Assembly: GCA_946612115.1 (NCBI GenBank)
Contig: CAMOEI010000007.1
Span: forward strand, 1-64,000
Source of the DNA: an uncultured Caryophanales bacterium
GTDB taxonomy: Bacteria; Bacillota_I; Bacilli_A; RFN20; CAG-826
Length of the DNA: 64,000 bases
Direction: 5' to 3'
In this document: positions 42,009 through 52,093 of the stretch, piece after piece
How the letters are laid out: the number at the start of each line of letters is the position of its first letter
How positions within the stretch are numbered: the first letter of the stretch is position 1
Notes under the pieces: generated by a model
Databases searched by the model: none
What the model was told of the DNA's origin: nothing
What the model saw: the letters and a program-made list of their open reading frames with translations, nothing else
Made by a program: the position numbers and the translations under genes

Positions 42009-42881
42009 ATGAGTTGGTCAACAGTATTAGATTGCTTTCTAGATGCATTAAAAGATAGTGCACTCGTACTAGCGTTTGTTTTCTTATTCCATTTACTACT
42101 TTCATTTATAGAAGACAAATTGACTCATTTTTTAGTCAAAAATAAGAAAGTATCTCCTCTACTTGGTTCTATATTTGGAATTATTCCTCAATGCGGAACA
42201 AGCGTTATCGCTAGCGACTTATACATCAAGAAATATATTTCTATTGGCACTTTGATCGCTGTTTTCCTTTCTTGTAGCGATGAAGCTTTAATTGTGTTGC
42301 TCACTCATCCAAGTGAAAAAACTTGGCTAATATTACCTTTAATCGCTTCTAAATTAGTCATTGGTTTTGCTGTTGGTATTCTCGTTGATAAAGTTTTCTT
42401 TAGAAAAGAAAAATTGGAAGAACCAGTAGAAGAACTTCATGATGTAAGTTGCACTGACCATCATCATGAAAACACTAAACTCCATAAGCAGTTATGGCAT
42501 CCACTTATTCACTCTTTAGAAATCTTTGCTTATGTTTTGATAATCAACATGGCGCTTAACTTATTAATTGCTGGAGTTGGAAAAGAAAATTTCTCTAATT
42601 TTTTAGAAAGTAGTAAATATTTCTCCCCATTATTTGCAGCCTTAATAGGATTAATTCCTAACTGCGCTTCTAGTGTTTTAATCTCTGAACTATTTATCGC
42701 TGGAAATATTCCTTTTGGAGCGTTACTTTCTGGATTATTGATGAACGCTGGATTAGGAATGATGATTCTTATCAAGAATAAAAATGTTCTTAAATCAACG
42801 TTATTAATTTTGGCGATTTGCTTCCTAACTTCGATTGTTTTTGGCTACCTCGCTTCAATAATTGAATGGTGTGTCTACTAA
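42009..42881 (+). CDS. Putative arsenic efflux/manganese transporter-family permease
   Basis: Duplicated LLGSIFGIIPQCGTSVIASDLYI / LIGLIPNCASSVLISELFIAG. Confidence 0.7.
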   Translation: MSWSTVLDCFLDALKDSALVLAFVFLFHLLLSFIEDKLTHFLVKNKKVSPLLGSIFGIIPQCGTSVIASDLYIKKYISIGTLIAVFLSCSDEALIVLLTHPSEKTWLILPLIASKLVIGFAVGILVDKVFFRKEKLEEPVEELHDVSCTDHHHENTKLHKQLWHPLIHSLEIFAYVLIINMALNLLIAGVGKENFSNFLESSKYFSPLFAALIGLIPNCASSVLISELFIAGNIPFGALLSGLLMNAGLGMMILIKNKNVLKSTLLILAICFLTSIVFGYLASIIEWCVY

Positions 42882-42932
42882 AAATCTTTATTTTTAACTC
42901 GTTTTGATATATATTTTACTTCGCTATGAGTT

Positions 42933-43007
42933 GGACCCATAGCTCAAAGGAAGAGCCCTCCGCTCATAACGGAGTTGTTGTAGTGTCGGGATCTACTGGG
43001 TCCACCA
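42933..43007 (+). tRNA. tRNA with CAT anticodon and atypical T-arm
   Basis: Good acceptor, D and anticodon arms; T-arm GTAGT-GTCGGGA-TCTAC departs from TTCRANY. Confidence 0.8.
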
Positions 43008-43013
43008 AAATAT

Positions 43014-43104
43014 GGAGAATTACCCAAGTGGTTGAAGGGGTCGGTCTTGAAAACCGATAGGGGGTGCAAGCCCCGCTAGGGTTCAAATCCCTAATTCTCC
43101 GCCA
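43014..43104 (+). tRNA. tRNA-Ser(TGA)
   Basis: GGAGAAT...ATTCTCC, long variable arm, loop CTTGAAA, CCA. Confidence 0.95.
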
Positions 43105-43116
43105 AAAAGAAAATAA

Positions 43117-43143
43117 CACGCACCGTATTCGATGCGTGTTTTT
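43117..43143. terminator. Bidirectional intrinsic terminator
   Basis: ACACGCACCGTATTCGATGCGTGTTTTT. Confidence 0.75.
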
Positions 43144-43145
43144 GT

Positions 43146-45875
43146 TTATGCTACTTTATTTAAAGTGATTACCGCTTTCGCGTTTCCGTAAACATCTTTT
43201 GTGATGGTTTTAACTTGGAAACTCCAACCTAGGGAATTACCATTATCAAGCTTTCCATCTCCATTATAGAATTGAGATTTGAACTCATCCATGGTGAATG
43301 TTTCACCTTCTTTAAAGAGATATTCTTCTTTTAGTTGGGTTAAAGATCGATATGTTTCTTCTTTGTCATTTCTAATGAAATGAAGTAAATCATAGTTCGA
43401 TGTCTCACTGTTATTTGTATATTTGTGAGTATGAGTAGAGCCATCTCTAATTGCATTGACGTGCCATAACCTAATTCCAGTGCAATTGGCAGATGGAGTG
43501 GTGTAATTGGCGTCATAAGTATTTAATCCAGTAGGAGTATAAAGCTCTAATAAGAGATACTCGTCAAAGATTTCATTAGTGGTTGACCAAGATGGAGTGA
43601 GAAGAATCATATCACCACTTGATTGCATATCATTTATTTCGATATCAAAACTATTATCTAAAGTTGAATCGTTGCTTGAGAAGACATATGGATTCGCATA
43701 GCCCATCGCCATTAAGTTATAGGCGTCATGACTTCCTTTGTCACTGGATTGCATGCTGAAGGCACCTGTTGGAGTAGATTTCATCGCTGTGTCATAGACG
43801 TCTGATACACCAATTGCGTGAGCGAACTCGTGGATGGTGGTTTGAGCATCAATACCGTGAATAGCAGATAAGTCATTTGCCTCATATTGGCCATAGGCTC
43901 TTGGAGATAATCCGCTTGTGCCGTACATATCCATAACAGAGATCCAAGAGTAATTTGAGAAGCCGTTTGAATTATTGCTCAATCTTCTCATCCAAGCACT
44001 AGAAACGGCATAGCCATTTCTAAAGCAGTGATAATTAGCTCCATAATATAAGATGACGTGATCGATAATTCCGTCTCCATTGCCGTCATAATCATCTCTT
44101 GTATCAGTGGTTCCGCTTTCTCCGAAATACCAATCGACAGCGTCTTGGACTAAATAAGTAATTTTTGTATCTTTATCTTCATAATAAGTATTTTCGTGGT
44201 TAATCTCATACCAAGGAGTGACTTTACCGGAAATCTTCATTCTTCCAAATGACTCTTCCAAATAGTATGTTTTTAAGCTTCTGCTAACAACTTCGTCATT
44301 ACTTCCAAATAAATTGGTTGTTAAATCTTCGATGATTTGTTCTTTTTGGTTGTGATTGTTATCATCGCTTTTCTCAAGATTGATGAAATCTGATGAATTG
44401 TTAAACCACACTGGGATTGCTAAAACTTTTACTTCCCCTTCGTAAGGAGTAGCAACACGTCCAGCTTGATTCCAATAAGTTTTATAATTTTGAGTCAATT
44501 TAGTCTTTTGATAACCGCTAGATTTGTTGATTTCAACTTGATAGCTTGCTTCCTTAGTGTCGCCTTTGTAGGTATAGGAAAGATTAACGTTTTTGACATT
44601 TGGATCTGATGTATCAGATTTAGTAATAACTAAATCATCATAGCCGTTAATCGCTTCTGGTTCTCCAACTTCAAAAGTTGCATAGATTTTACCGTTGACG
44701 ATGACATCATCTCCATCAATTTCAAAAGCGTCGCTCCCCATTGGAACATAAACACTTGAAAGTTTCTTGCCATCATAAACGTTGACAGTGAATTCGATGG
44801 TTCTTTCTCTTGTATCGTCCTTGTTATATTCAATAGTCACAGTAGTGGTGCCTGTCTTTAAAACGTTTAAGACATGGTTATAACCATATATTGTGGATTT
44901 TCTGCTATTGTTGACAATGGTGTTGTCTTCAATATTGATCTGTAAGATTGAGCTCGCAGAGTTGACTCTTGAATTGTTGTAATAGAAATCTAGTGGAATA
45001 TATGATGTCGATTTTTCAATAAGCATCATTCCATCGTTTTTCATCTGTGTTCTATTATTACCATAGAACATCTGGAAGACATCTGGATCATCATAAGAAA
45101 TATCTAATCTACAAACGAATCTTCTAAGTGTTTCATTTGATGTGTTTTTGACATCGATATAGAGGTCTTGTCCGTAGACTGAAGCATCTGTGTTGAGCTT
45201 AAAGAACATCTCTTCTCTTTCTTCAGAGAACTCGATATCGCCATCATTTTTTGCTGCATAGTCAATAGTGTATTCACCTTCAACGTGATTCACCTCTATA
45301 AGAGGCATTTGATAAAGCTTTCCTGACATTGGGATAGTGAAAGAATAATCATATAAAGTAGAGGTGCTACCTTTGATTTGAACATCATCACTCTTACTAG
45401 TAAGAGTAGCGGTGATATATGCGCCAGCATCTAAGACACTAATAAAAATACTTTCATGAGCGTAGATTTTGCTTTTTCCTTTTTGTTTGAGTCTAACTAC
45501 TAAATAGGCTCGATCACCAACTTCAGCGGTGGATTTAGTTTGTAACACATTATTAGTAATACTAACGCAGTCTTTATAATTGTCATCGACATCAAAGGTA
45601 TACTCGAGATAATAGTTTGAGCCAGTATAATCACCAAGATTAATATTTAAAGTGTATTCATAATTCTTAGCGAGTTTTATGTTATACCAGTGAGTTGAGC
45701 CTGATGTTTGTTTGGTTAAAAAGTCATCTTCGACAATGACAATGCTAGGGGCTTCTTCCTCTTCCCCGGGATCTACTGAAGGAGTTGTTCCTCCTCCGCT
45801 AGAAAAGAAGCAACCAGTCAATACTGGAGAAACTAAACTAATCATTAATAAACTTGCAAGAAATCTCTTTTTCAT
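43146..45875 (-). CDS. M6-like secreted lipoprotein metalloprotease
   Basis: Lipobox LTGC, zinc motif HEFAHAIGVSDVYD. Confidence 0.78.
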   Translation of the reverse strand: MKKRFLASLLMISLVSPVLTGCFFSSGGGTTPSVDPGEEEEAPSIVIVEDDFLTKQTSGSTHWYNIKLAKNYEYTLNINLGDYTGSNYYLEYTFDVDDNYKDCVSITNNVLQTKSTAEVGDRAYLVVRLKQKGKSKIYAHESIFISVLDAGAYITATLTSKSDDVQIKGSTSTLYDYSFTIPMSGKLYQMPLIEVNHVEGEYTIDYAAKNDGDIEFSEEREEMFFKLNTDASVYGQDLYIDVKNTSNETLRRFVCRLDISYDDPDVFQMFYGNNRTQMKNDGMMLIEKSTSYIPLDFYYNNSRVNSASSILQINIEDNTIVNNSRKSTIYGYNHVLNVLKTGTTTVTIEYNKDDTRERTIEFTVNVYDGKKLSSVYVPMGSDAFEIDGDDVIVNGKIYATFEVGEPEAINGYDDLVITKSDTSDPNVKNVNLSYTYKGDTKEASYQVEINKSSGYQKTKLTQNYKTYWNQAGRVATPYEGEVKVLAIPVWFNNSSDFINLEKSDDNNHNQKEQIIEDLTTNLFGSNDEVVSRSLKTYYLEESFGRMKISGKVTPWYEINHENTYYEDKDTKITYLVQDAVDWYFGESGTTDTRDDYDGNGDGIIDHVILYYGANYHCFRNGYAVSSAWMRRLSNNSNGFSNYSWISVMDMYGTSGLSPRAYGQYEANDLSAIHGIDAQTTIHEFAHAIGVSDVYDTAMKSTPTGAFSMQSSDKGSHDAYNLMAMGYANPYVFSSNDSTLDNSFDIEINDMQSSGDMILLTPSWSTTNEIFDEYLLLELYTPTGLNTYDANYTTPSANCTGIRLWHVNAIRDGSTHTHKYTNNSETSNYDLLHFIRNDKEETYRSLTQLKEEYLFKEGETFTMDEFKSQFYNGDGKLDNGNSLGWSFQVKTITKDVYGNAKAVITLNKVA

Positions 45876-46060
45876 AAAGTAAATCTCCTTATTTCACAAG
45901 ATAAGTATAACTCAAAATTAGAATTTTGTTTCTATTTATATTAAAAAATATAGGCACAATCATGATAAAAATAATATAAACGAATAAATATGCAAAAATT
46001 GCACTTTTTCTTTTATATATCATTATTTATATATATAATATCTCCAAAAGAGGTGTATTT

Positions 46061-47254
46061 ATGACACTTAAAGAATTACGCAAAAATTGCAAATTGACCC
46101 AAAAAGAGGCTAGCGAAGTAGTTGGAATGCCTTTAAGAACTTTTATCAATTATGAAACTGATGAGGATAAAGCGGATCAAATTAAACTTGAAGGAATTAA
46201 AGATCGTTTGATGGAGTACGCTGCAAAAGATACTTCTATCTTAAAAGATAAAGTCCTTCTTATTACCGGAGGTACTGGCAGCTTTGGTCATGCGGTTGTC
46301 GATAGATTTTTACCAACTGATATCAAAGAAATTAGAATTCTTTCTCGAGATGAAAAGAAACAAGATGATATGCGTAAAGCCTATAACAACTCCAAATTGA
46401 AATTCTATATTGGAGATGTTAGAAATCTCGATAGCATCATTGATGCCTTTAAAGGAGTTGACTACGTCTTCTCTGCAGCAGCCTTAAAGCAAGTGCCATC
46501 TTGTGAATTCTACCCAATGGAAGCGGTGAGAACCAATGTTATTGGTAGTGATAATGTCATTACTGCCTGTGTTCGTAATGGGGTTAAAAAAGCCATCTTC
46601 TTATCAACTGATAAAGCAGCTTACCCAATTAATGCGATGGGCATTTCTAAAGCCTTAATGGAGAAAAATGTAATCGCTAGAAGTAGACAACTCCTTAAAG
46701 GAGATACCGTTCTTTGCTTAACTAGATACGGCAATGTCATGGCATCTAGAGGAAGTGTCATTCCTTTATTTTTAAATCAAATTCATGAAGGTAAGCCAAT
46801 CACCATCACTAATCCAGATATGACGAGATTTATGATGACTTTAGATGATGCGGTTGATTTAGTGCTTTACGCTTTTGAACATGGCGAACAGGGTGATTTA
46901 TTTGTTCAAAAAGCTCCTGCTGCCACAATTGAAACTTTAGCGAAGGCTGTCATTGAATTAACCGGCAGTAAAACTGGTATCACTTATATCGGCACTAGAC
47001 ACGGAGAAAAACTCTATGAAACTCTAGTGACTCAAGAAGAAATGATTAAGTCAGTTGATTTAGGCAATTTCTTCTGTGTTAAAGCGGATAACCGCGATTT
47101 GAATTACGATAAGTATTTCTCTAAAGGAAATAAAAAGTTAAACTTAGGTGAAAGCTATACTTCCCATAACACTGGTAGATTAGATGTTGAAGGAATGAAG
47201 GAATTACTTAAGAAATTAGAATTATTTGGAGGTCCAGTAAAACAACATGAATAA
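46061..47254 (+). CDS. XRE HTH fused to CapE/FnlA-type UDP-GlcNAc dehydratase/epimerase
   Basis: N-terminal MTLKELRKNCKLTQKEASEVVGMPLRTFINYE, then LLITGGTGSFGHAVVDRF and STDKAAYPINAMGISKALMEK. Confidence 0.85.
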   Translation: MTLKELRKNCKLTQKEASEVVGMPLRTFINYETDEDKADQIKLEGIKDRLMEYAAKDTSILKDKVLLITGGTGSFGHAVVDRFLPTDIKEIRILSRDEKKQDDMRKAYNNSKLKFYIGDVRNLDSIIDAFKGVDYVFSAAALKQVPSCEFYPMEAVRTNVIGSDNVITACVRNGVKKAIFLSTDKAAYPINAMGISKALMEKNVIARSRQLLKGDTVLCLTRYGNVMASRGSVIPLFLNQIHEGKPITITNPDMTRFMMTLDDAVDLVLYAFEHGEQGDLFVQKAPAATIETLAKAVIELTGSKTGITYIGTRHGEKLYETLVTQEEMIKSVDLGNFFCVKADNRDLNYDKYFSKGNKKLNLGESYTSHNTGRLDVEGMKELLKKLELFGGPVKQHE

Positions 47255-48371
47255 AAAAATTAAAGTAGTGACCATTATTGGAACTCGTCCAGAAATTATT
47301 AGATTATCTGAAGTCATTAAAGCTTTAGATAAAGATCAAGATATCGAGCATATTTTAGTCCACACTGGACAAAATTATGATTATGAATTAAATCAAGTCT
47401 TCTTTGAAGAATTAGAACTAAGAGCACCTGATTATTATTTAAACTGCGCTGGTAAAAATTTAGGTGAAACTATTGGTAACGCGATTGCTAAATCATATGA
47501 TTTACTTAAAGAATTAAATCCAGATGCAGTATTAATCTTAGGTGACACTAATAGTGCGCTTTGTGCAATTTCTGCAAAAAGATTAAAACTCCCTATTTTC
47601 CATATGGAAGCAGGTAATAGATGTGGAGATTGGAATGTTCCAGAAACAATTAATAGAAAGATTGTCGATCACATAAGCGATATCAATCTTCCTTACACTA
47701 ATCACGCATACGACAATTTGATGAAAGAAGGAATCGATCCTAAATTTACATTTGTTACTGGTTCGCCAATGCTTGAAGTTTTAAATGCTCAAAATGAGAA
47801 GATTGAAAATAGTAAAGTATTAGAAGAATTAGGTTTAGAAAAAGGCAAATATATTGTTGTCTCTTCTCATAGAGAAGAAAATATTGATATTGAAAAGAAT
47901 TTCAATCAGCTTATGCCGGCGATAAATGAAATTGCAGAGAAATATCAAATGCCGGTTATTTTTTCCACCCACCCAAGAACAAGAAAAAGACTTGAGGCTA
48001 ATAAATTTGTAATGCATCCTTTAGTGAGAAATCTTAAACCTTTAGGATTTTTAGAATATGTTAAGCTTCAAGAAAACGCTTTTATCGTCTTAAGTGATTC
48101 GGGTACTTTAACTGAAGAAAGTGCGATGAGACATTTCCCTGCAGTCTTAATTAGAACCTCCACTGAAAGACCTGAAGGAGTGGAAGCTGGTAGCATTGTT
48201 GTTTCCGGAATTGATAAAGATGGAATTAAACTAGCGATTGATACGGAATTATTAAGATATAAATTTGCTAAGACACCTGAAAACTATGATGTTAAGGATG
48301 TCTCCTCTAGAGTGGTTAATCACATCAAAACTAAGATTGATATGGTTAATAAGGAAATTTGGAAAAAATAA
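47247..48371 (+). CDS. UDP-GlcNAc 2-epimerase family (CapG/FnlC-like)
   Basis: GTRPEIIRLSEVIKAL, HTGQNYDYELNQVFFEEL, HMEAGNRCGDWNVPE. Confidence 0.88.
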   Translation: MNKKIKVVTIIGTRPEIIRLSEVIKALDKDQDIEHILVHTGQNYDYELNQVFFEELELRAPDYYLNCAGKNLGETIGNAIAKSYDLLKELNPDAVLILGDTNSALCAISAKRLKLPIFHMEAGNRCGDWNVPETINRKIVDHISDINLPYTNHAYDNLMKEGIDPKFTFVTGSPMLEVLNAQNEKIENSKVLEELGLEKGKYIVVSSHREENIDIEKNFNQLMPAINEIAEKYQMPVIFSTHPRTRKRLEANKFVMHPLVRNLKPLGFLEYVKLQENAFIVLSDSGTLTEESAMRHFPAVLIRTSTERPEGVEAGSIVVSGIDKDGIKLAIDTELLRYKFAKTPENYDVKDVSSRVVNHIKTKIDMVNKEIWKK

Positions 48372-49468
48372 TGAAAATATTAGTTACTGGAAGTAATGGA
48401 TTTATCGGCAAACACATGTGTCTACTTTTAAAAAGAAGAGGACACGAAGTTTTAGAATACGATTTATCTTCTAACGAAGAAGAGTTAGCTAACTATATTA
48501 ACTCCGCTGAATTTATTGTCCATTTAGCGGGAATAAATAGACCATTAACTACTGAAGAATTTTATGATGGAAACACTAATTTCACGAAAAAAGTCGTGGA
48601 TTTGGTGAAAAAATCAAATAAAAACACTCCGATTATTATGTCTAGTTCGATTCAAGCAGAATTAGATAATGATTATGGTCGAAGCAAAAAAATGGGTGAA
48701 AATTATCTATTTGGAAGTGGATTACCTGTTTATGTATTTAGACTCGCTAATGTTTTTGGAAAGTGGTGTCGACCAAACTATAATTCGGCTGCTGCAACAT
48801 TTTGTTATAACATCGCCCATAATTTACCAATTCAAATAAGAGATAGAAACTATGTTGTTCACTATAACTTTGTAGATGACATCGTTGATACCTTCCTTGA
48901 AGTAATAAACGGAAATATCAAACAAGAAAATAGAATTTACTTTGTCTCCCCAACCTATGATTGTTCGTTAGGTAAATTAGCGGATTTACTTTATTACTTC
49001 AAAGGTGAAGTTGAAAGTGATAGGCATCTACCTTTGATTCATAACGAATTCGAATTAAAACTATTCAAAACATTCTGTGATTATTTAAGTGATGAAGGAT
49101 ATTCATTCAACTATAGCGAAGATGCTCGCGGAAGTTTTGAAGAAATTTATAAATCAAAGAAGTGGGGTCAAATCAGCGATAATGTTTCTTATCCCGACAT
49201 CACCAAAGGTGGGCATTACCATAAATATAAAAAAGAAATTTTCTATACAGTTATTGGAACTTGCGAGATTAAGCAAAGAAAAGTTGGAAATGAAGAAATT
49301 GAAACAGCTGTTGTTTCTGGATCTAATCCAAACCCGATTGAAATTAAAGTTGGCTACACTCACCAAATAAAAAATATTGGTAAAACCAATTCCCATACGA
49401 TTATGTGGATTAGTGAGATATATAATCCAGATACTCATGACACCTATAAAGAAGATGTTGAAAAATAA
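48371..49468 (+). CDS. capF: CapF-like bifunctional reductase with C-terminal cupin
   Basis: GSNGFIGKHMC Rossmann start and cupin-like GGHYHKYKKEIFYTVIG. Confidence 0.87.
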   Translation: MKILVTGSNGFIGKHMCLLLKRRGHEVLEYDLSSNEEELANYINSAEFIVHLAGINRPLTTEEFYDGNTNFTKKVVDLVKKSNKNTPIIMSSSIQAELDNDYGRSKKMGENYLFGSGLPVYVFRLANVFGKWCRPNYNSAAATFCYNIAHNLPIQIRDRNYVVHYNFVDDIVDTFLEVINGNIKQENRIYFVSPTYDCSLGKLADLLYYFKGEVESDRHLPLIHNEFELKLFKTFCDYLSDEGYSFNYSEDARGSFEEIYKSKKWGQISDNVSYPDITKGGHYHKYKKEIFYTVIGTCEIKQRKVGNEEIETAVVSGSNPNPIEIKVGYTHQIKNIGKTNSHTIMWISEIYNPDTHDTYKEDVEK

Positions 49469-49487
49469 GAGGCTTGCCTCTTTTTTT
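49468..49487 (+). terminator. Intrinsic terminator
   Basis: AGAGGC-TT-GCCTCT plus T-tract. Confidence 0.75.
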
Positions 49488-49532
49488 CTTGATTTAAAAG
49501 ACTATAATAATAGTCGAAAAGAGATATTAAAC

Positions 49533-49862
49533 ATGAAAAAAGCACTCTATTTAGTTTTAAAAGGATCAAATCGAGCGTTTGAAACTTTAGATGATTTAAG
49601 AGAAAGAGGATTTAACGCTACTGTTGTTAGTTCCGAATCTTTAAAAAGAGCAGTGGAAGAATATCCTGAAGAGCGTCATTTCTTTAACTTAAGACATCTT
49701 GAAAACCACGAATTAAACGAATCTATTTTGGTTATCTTTGTTGTTGAAGAAGATAAGCTAACTGAATTAAAAGATGTCATTAGATGGGATACAAATAACT
49801 TTATCGATATTAAAGGCTTTATGTATTCCGTTGATTTAAACGATTACGAAGGTACAGTGTAA
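49533..49862 (+). CDS. Hypothetical protein upstream of a cation/proton antiporter
   Basis: Operonic with next gene; ATG 49533 preferred. Confidence 0.55.
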   Translation: MKKALYLVLKGSNRAFETLDDLRERGFNATVVSSESLKRAVEEYPEERHFFNLRHLENHELNESILVIFVVEEDKLTELKDVIRWDTNNFIDIKGFMYSVDLNDYEGTV

Positions 49863-49865
49863 GAT

Positions 49866-51161
49866 ATGGCTTTTTCCATTTTTGCTTATGTTGCAATAAT
49901 GATTTTGGTTGCTCTTTTGAGCACCAGATTAATGAAAGTTTTAAAACTCCCTAACGTTACTGGATATATCATTACTGGGATAATAGTTGGGCCTTTTGTT
50001 CTTGGATTATTCTTTAATCACTTCACTTATGAGGGAATCAAAGATTCAATAATTTATCAATTTGTTAGTCAGATTAAATGGGTTAGTAGTGTTGCTTTAG
50101 GATTTATTGCTTTTTCTATTGGTAGTTCATTTAAAGCAGGTGTTTTAAAGGCTGTTGGTAAACGAGTTGTTGTTATAACAGTTTTAGAAGCATTAGGTGC
50201 ATCTATATTAGTCATAGGTGGGTTAATGATTTTACACTTTGTCACTGATAAAGAAGTTTCTATTGAACTCGTTTTAGTCTTAGGTGCGATTGCTAGCGCA
50301 ACTGCTCCAGCAGCGACTTTAATGGTTATTAAGCAATATAAGGCAAAAGGACCGGTTGTTGATACCTTATTACCTGTAGTTGCTTTAGATGACGCAGTAG
50401 CATTAATTTTATTTTCGATCTTATTCCAAATAGCATCCACATTATCCACTGGCGGAGATTTTTCAGTCTATAAAATGCTTATCAAACCTATAATTGAAAT
50501 ATTAATTTCTTTGGGAATTGGGGCGGTTTTGGGCGCAATTATTTCATTTGCCAATAAATTTTTCAAAAGTAGAAATAACCGTTTAGCGTTTTGTATATTC
50601 ACAGTATTTGCAGCGTTAGGCTTTTACTATTTATTCAAGCAAGAATTCATGGGAGGATTTGAATTATCATCTCTTCTTATGTGTATGGCTGCTGGAGTGA
50701 TATACACTAATTTTGCTAAAGAACCTGATCCTACTTTAGATGTTTTAGATCGATTTACTTCTCCTATTTATATGGTATTCTTTGTGATCAGTGGAGCAAG
50801 TTTAGATTTGACGATCTTCTTTAACGAAAGAGGGTTAATTGTCGTCGGTATTGCTTTTGCTTATATCATTTTTAGAGTAATTGGAAAATGGCTCGGTGCA
50901 TTCATTGGTTCTTGTGTTACAAAAAGCGATCCAAATATTAAAAAGTATTTAGGCTTTACACTCATTCCTCAGGCTGGTGTAGCAATTGGATTAGCGACTA
51001 CCGCCAGTGATTTATTTGCTAGAACTGGGAATTATGAATCAAGCGCTTTGGTCGTTGCGATTATATTAACTTCAACTTTAGTGTATGAATTATTTGGACC
51101 AATGGTGACCAAATGGGCGTTAACTAAAGCCGGAGATATTAAGCAAGAAAAAAACCCATAA
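49866..51161 (+). CDS. CPA2-type cation:proton antiporter
   Basis: LKLPNVTGYIITGIIVGPFVLG and multiple TM segments. Confidence 0.88.
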   Translation: MAFSIFAYVAIMILVALLSTRLMKVLKLPNVTGYIITGIIVGPFVLGLFFNHFTYEGIKDSIIYQFVSQIKWVSSVALGFIAFSIGSSFKAGVLKAVGKRVVVITVLEALGASILVIGGLMILHFVTDKEVSIELVLVLGAIASATAPAATLMVIKQYKAKGPVVDTLLPVVALDDAVALILFSILFQIASTLSTGGDFSVYKMLIKPIIEILISLGIGAVLGAIISFANKFFKSRNNRLAFCIFTVFAALGFYYLFKQEFMGGFELSSLLMCMAAGVIYTNFAKEPDPTLDVLDRFTSPIYMVFFVISGASLDLTIFFNERGLIVVGIAFAYIIFRVIGKWLGAFIGSCVTKSDPNIKKYLGFTLIPQAGVAIGLATTASDLFARTGNYESSALVVAIILTSTLVYELFGPMVTKWALTKAGDIKQEKNP

Positions 51162-51167
51162 TGGGTT

Positions 51168-51884
51168 TTATCTTTCTTTATGTGAGATAACCGCTTTAAA
51201 GTGAATGGTTCCATCAACTACACCTTTGACGGTTTCTTCTAATTGATTATCACTATAGATGGTTACGAGTTGACCATCTTTTATTTCTTTTTCATAAGAC
51301 ACCAACAAGTTAGTAACTCGATATTTGTCATAATATTCTTTGTTATGTAAATCGATGATGTATTCGATATATTTAACGTTATTTAAATGTCCATTAAGAT
51401 CGATGTCGTTATATCTGACACGACGATTTTCAATTTTGCTGAGCTCTTTATCTTCGATTCTTCCAAAGATTGGTAAATCGTATTTAGAAGTTTCAAATTT
51501 AAACTGTTTGATATTGTTAAATGGATGAGTTTCAACTTTTCTAGATTCAATGTTTAATAAACACCACATTGAGGAAGCATTAATTAATAGATTTCCTTTC
51601 TTATCAAAGATTTGGAAATATCTTGGAAAGAAAAATCCTTTAGTTTGTCCTGGGTGAGTAGTGACAACAATTTCCTCATTTAAAACAGGAAGTCTAGTTA
51701 TCTCAACATACATCTTGATAACCACCCAACACATTCCTTTATCAATTGTGTCAGCTTGTCCAACATGAATTGTTTCAGCGTGATTAGTGGCGACGAATTG
51801 AAGGAATTTGAAAATAGAAGAGATTTTTAACTCTAAATGGTTATCGACATCTATTGAAGTAACTAATACTTTTTCCTTATACAT
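51168..51884 (-). CDS. Acyl-ACP thioesterase
   Basis: Double hotdog; WVVIKMYVEITRLPVLNEEIVVTTHP, RVRYNDIDLNGHLNNVKYIEY. Confidence 0.85.
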   Translation of the reverse strand: MYKEKVLVTSIDVDNHLELKISSIFKFLQFVATNHAETIHVGQADTIDKGMCWVVIKMYVEITRLPVLNEEIVVTTHPGQTKGFFFPRYFQIFDKKGNLLINASSMWCLLNIESRKVETHPFNNIKQFKFETSKYDLPIFGRIEDKELSKIENRRVRYNDIDLNGHLNNVKYIEYIIDLHNKEYYDKYRVTNLLVSYEKEIKDGQLVTIYSDNQLEETVKGVVDGTIHFKAVISHKER

Positions 51885-51949
51885 ACTTTACTATTAAAAT
51901 TCTTTTACTTTAAAAAATCAAATGAATAGATTTTTGCTATCATGCGAAT

Positions 51950-52093
51950 ATGAAAAATAAAAGAATCAGATTTAGACTGAATCGACTATTTTTTGCATTC
52001 ATAAAATTAATTGATTTGAAGAGTATAAAAAAATTAATATCTTCTAAAAGTAGTGATACAATCAATATTGATAAATTATGCGTATCTTATTAG
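51950..52093 (+). CDS. 47-aa basic small ORF overlapping the regulator start
   Basis: MKNKRIRFRLNRLFFAFIKLIDLKSIKKLISSKSSDTINIDKLCVSY; TATCAT (51938-51943) ends 6 nt before ATG. Confidence 0.4.
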   Translation: MKNKRIRFRLNRLFFAFIKLIDLKSIKKLISSKSSDTINIDKLCVSY

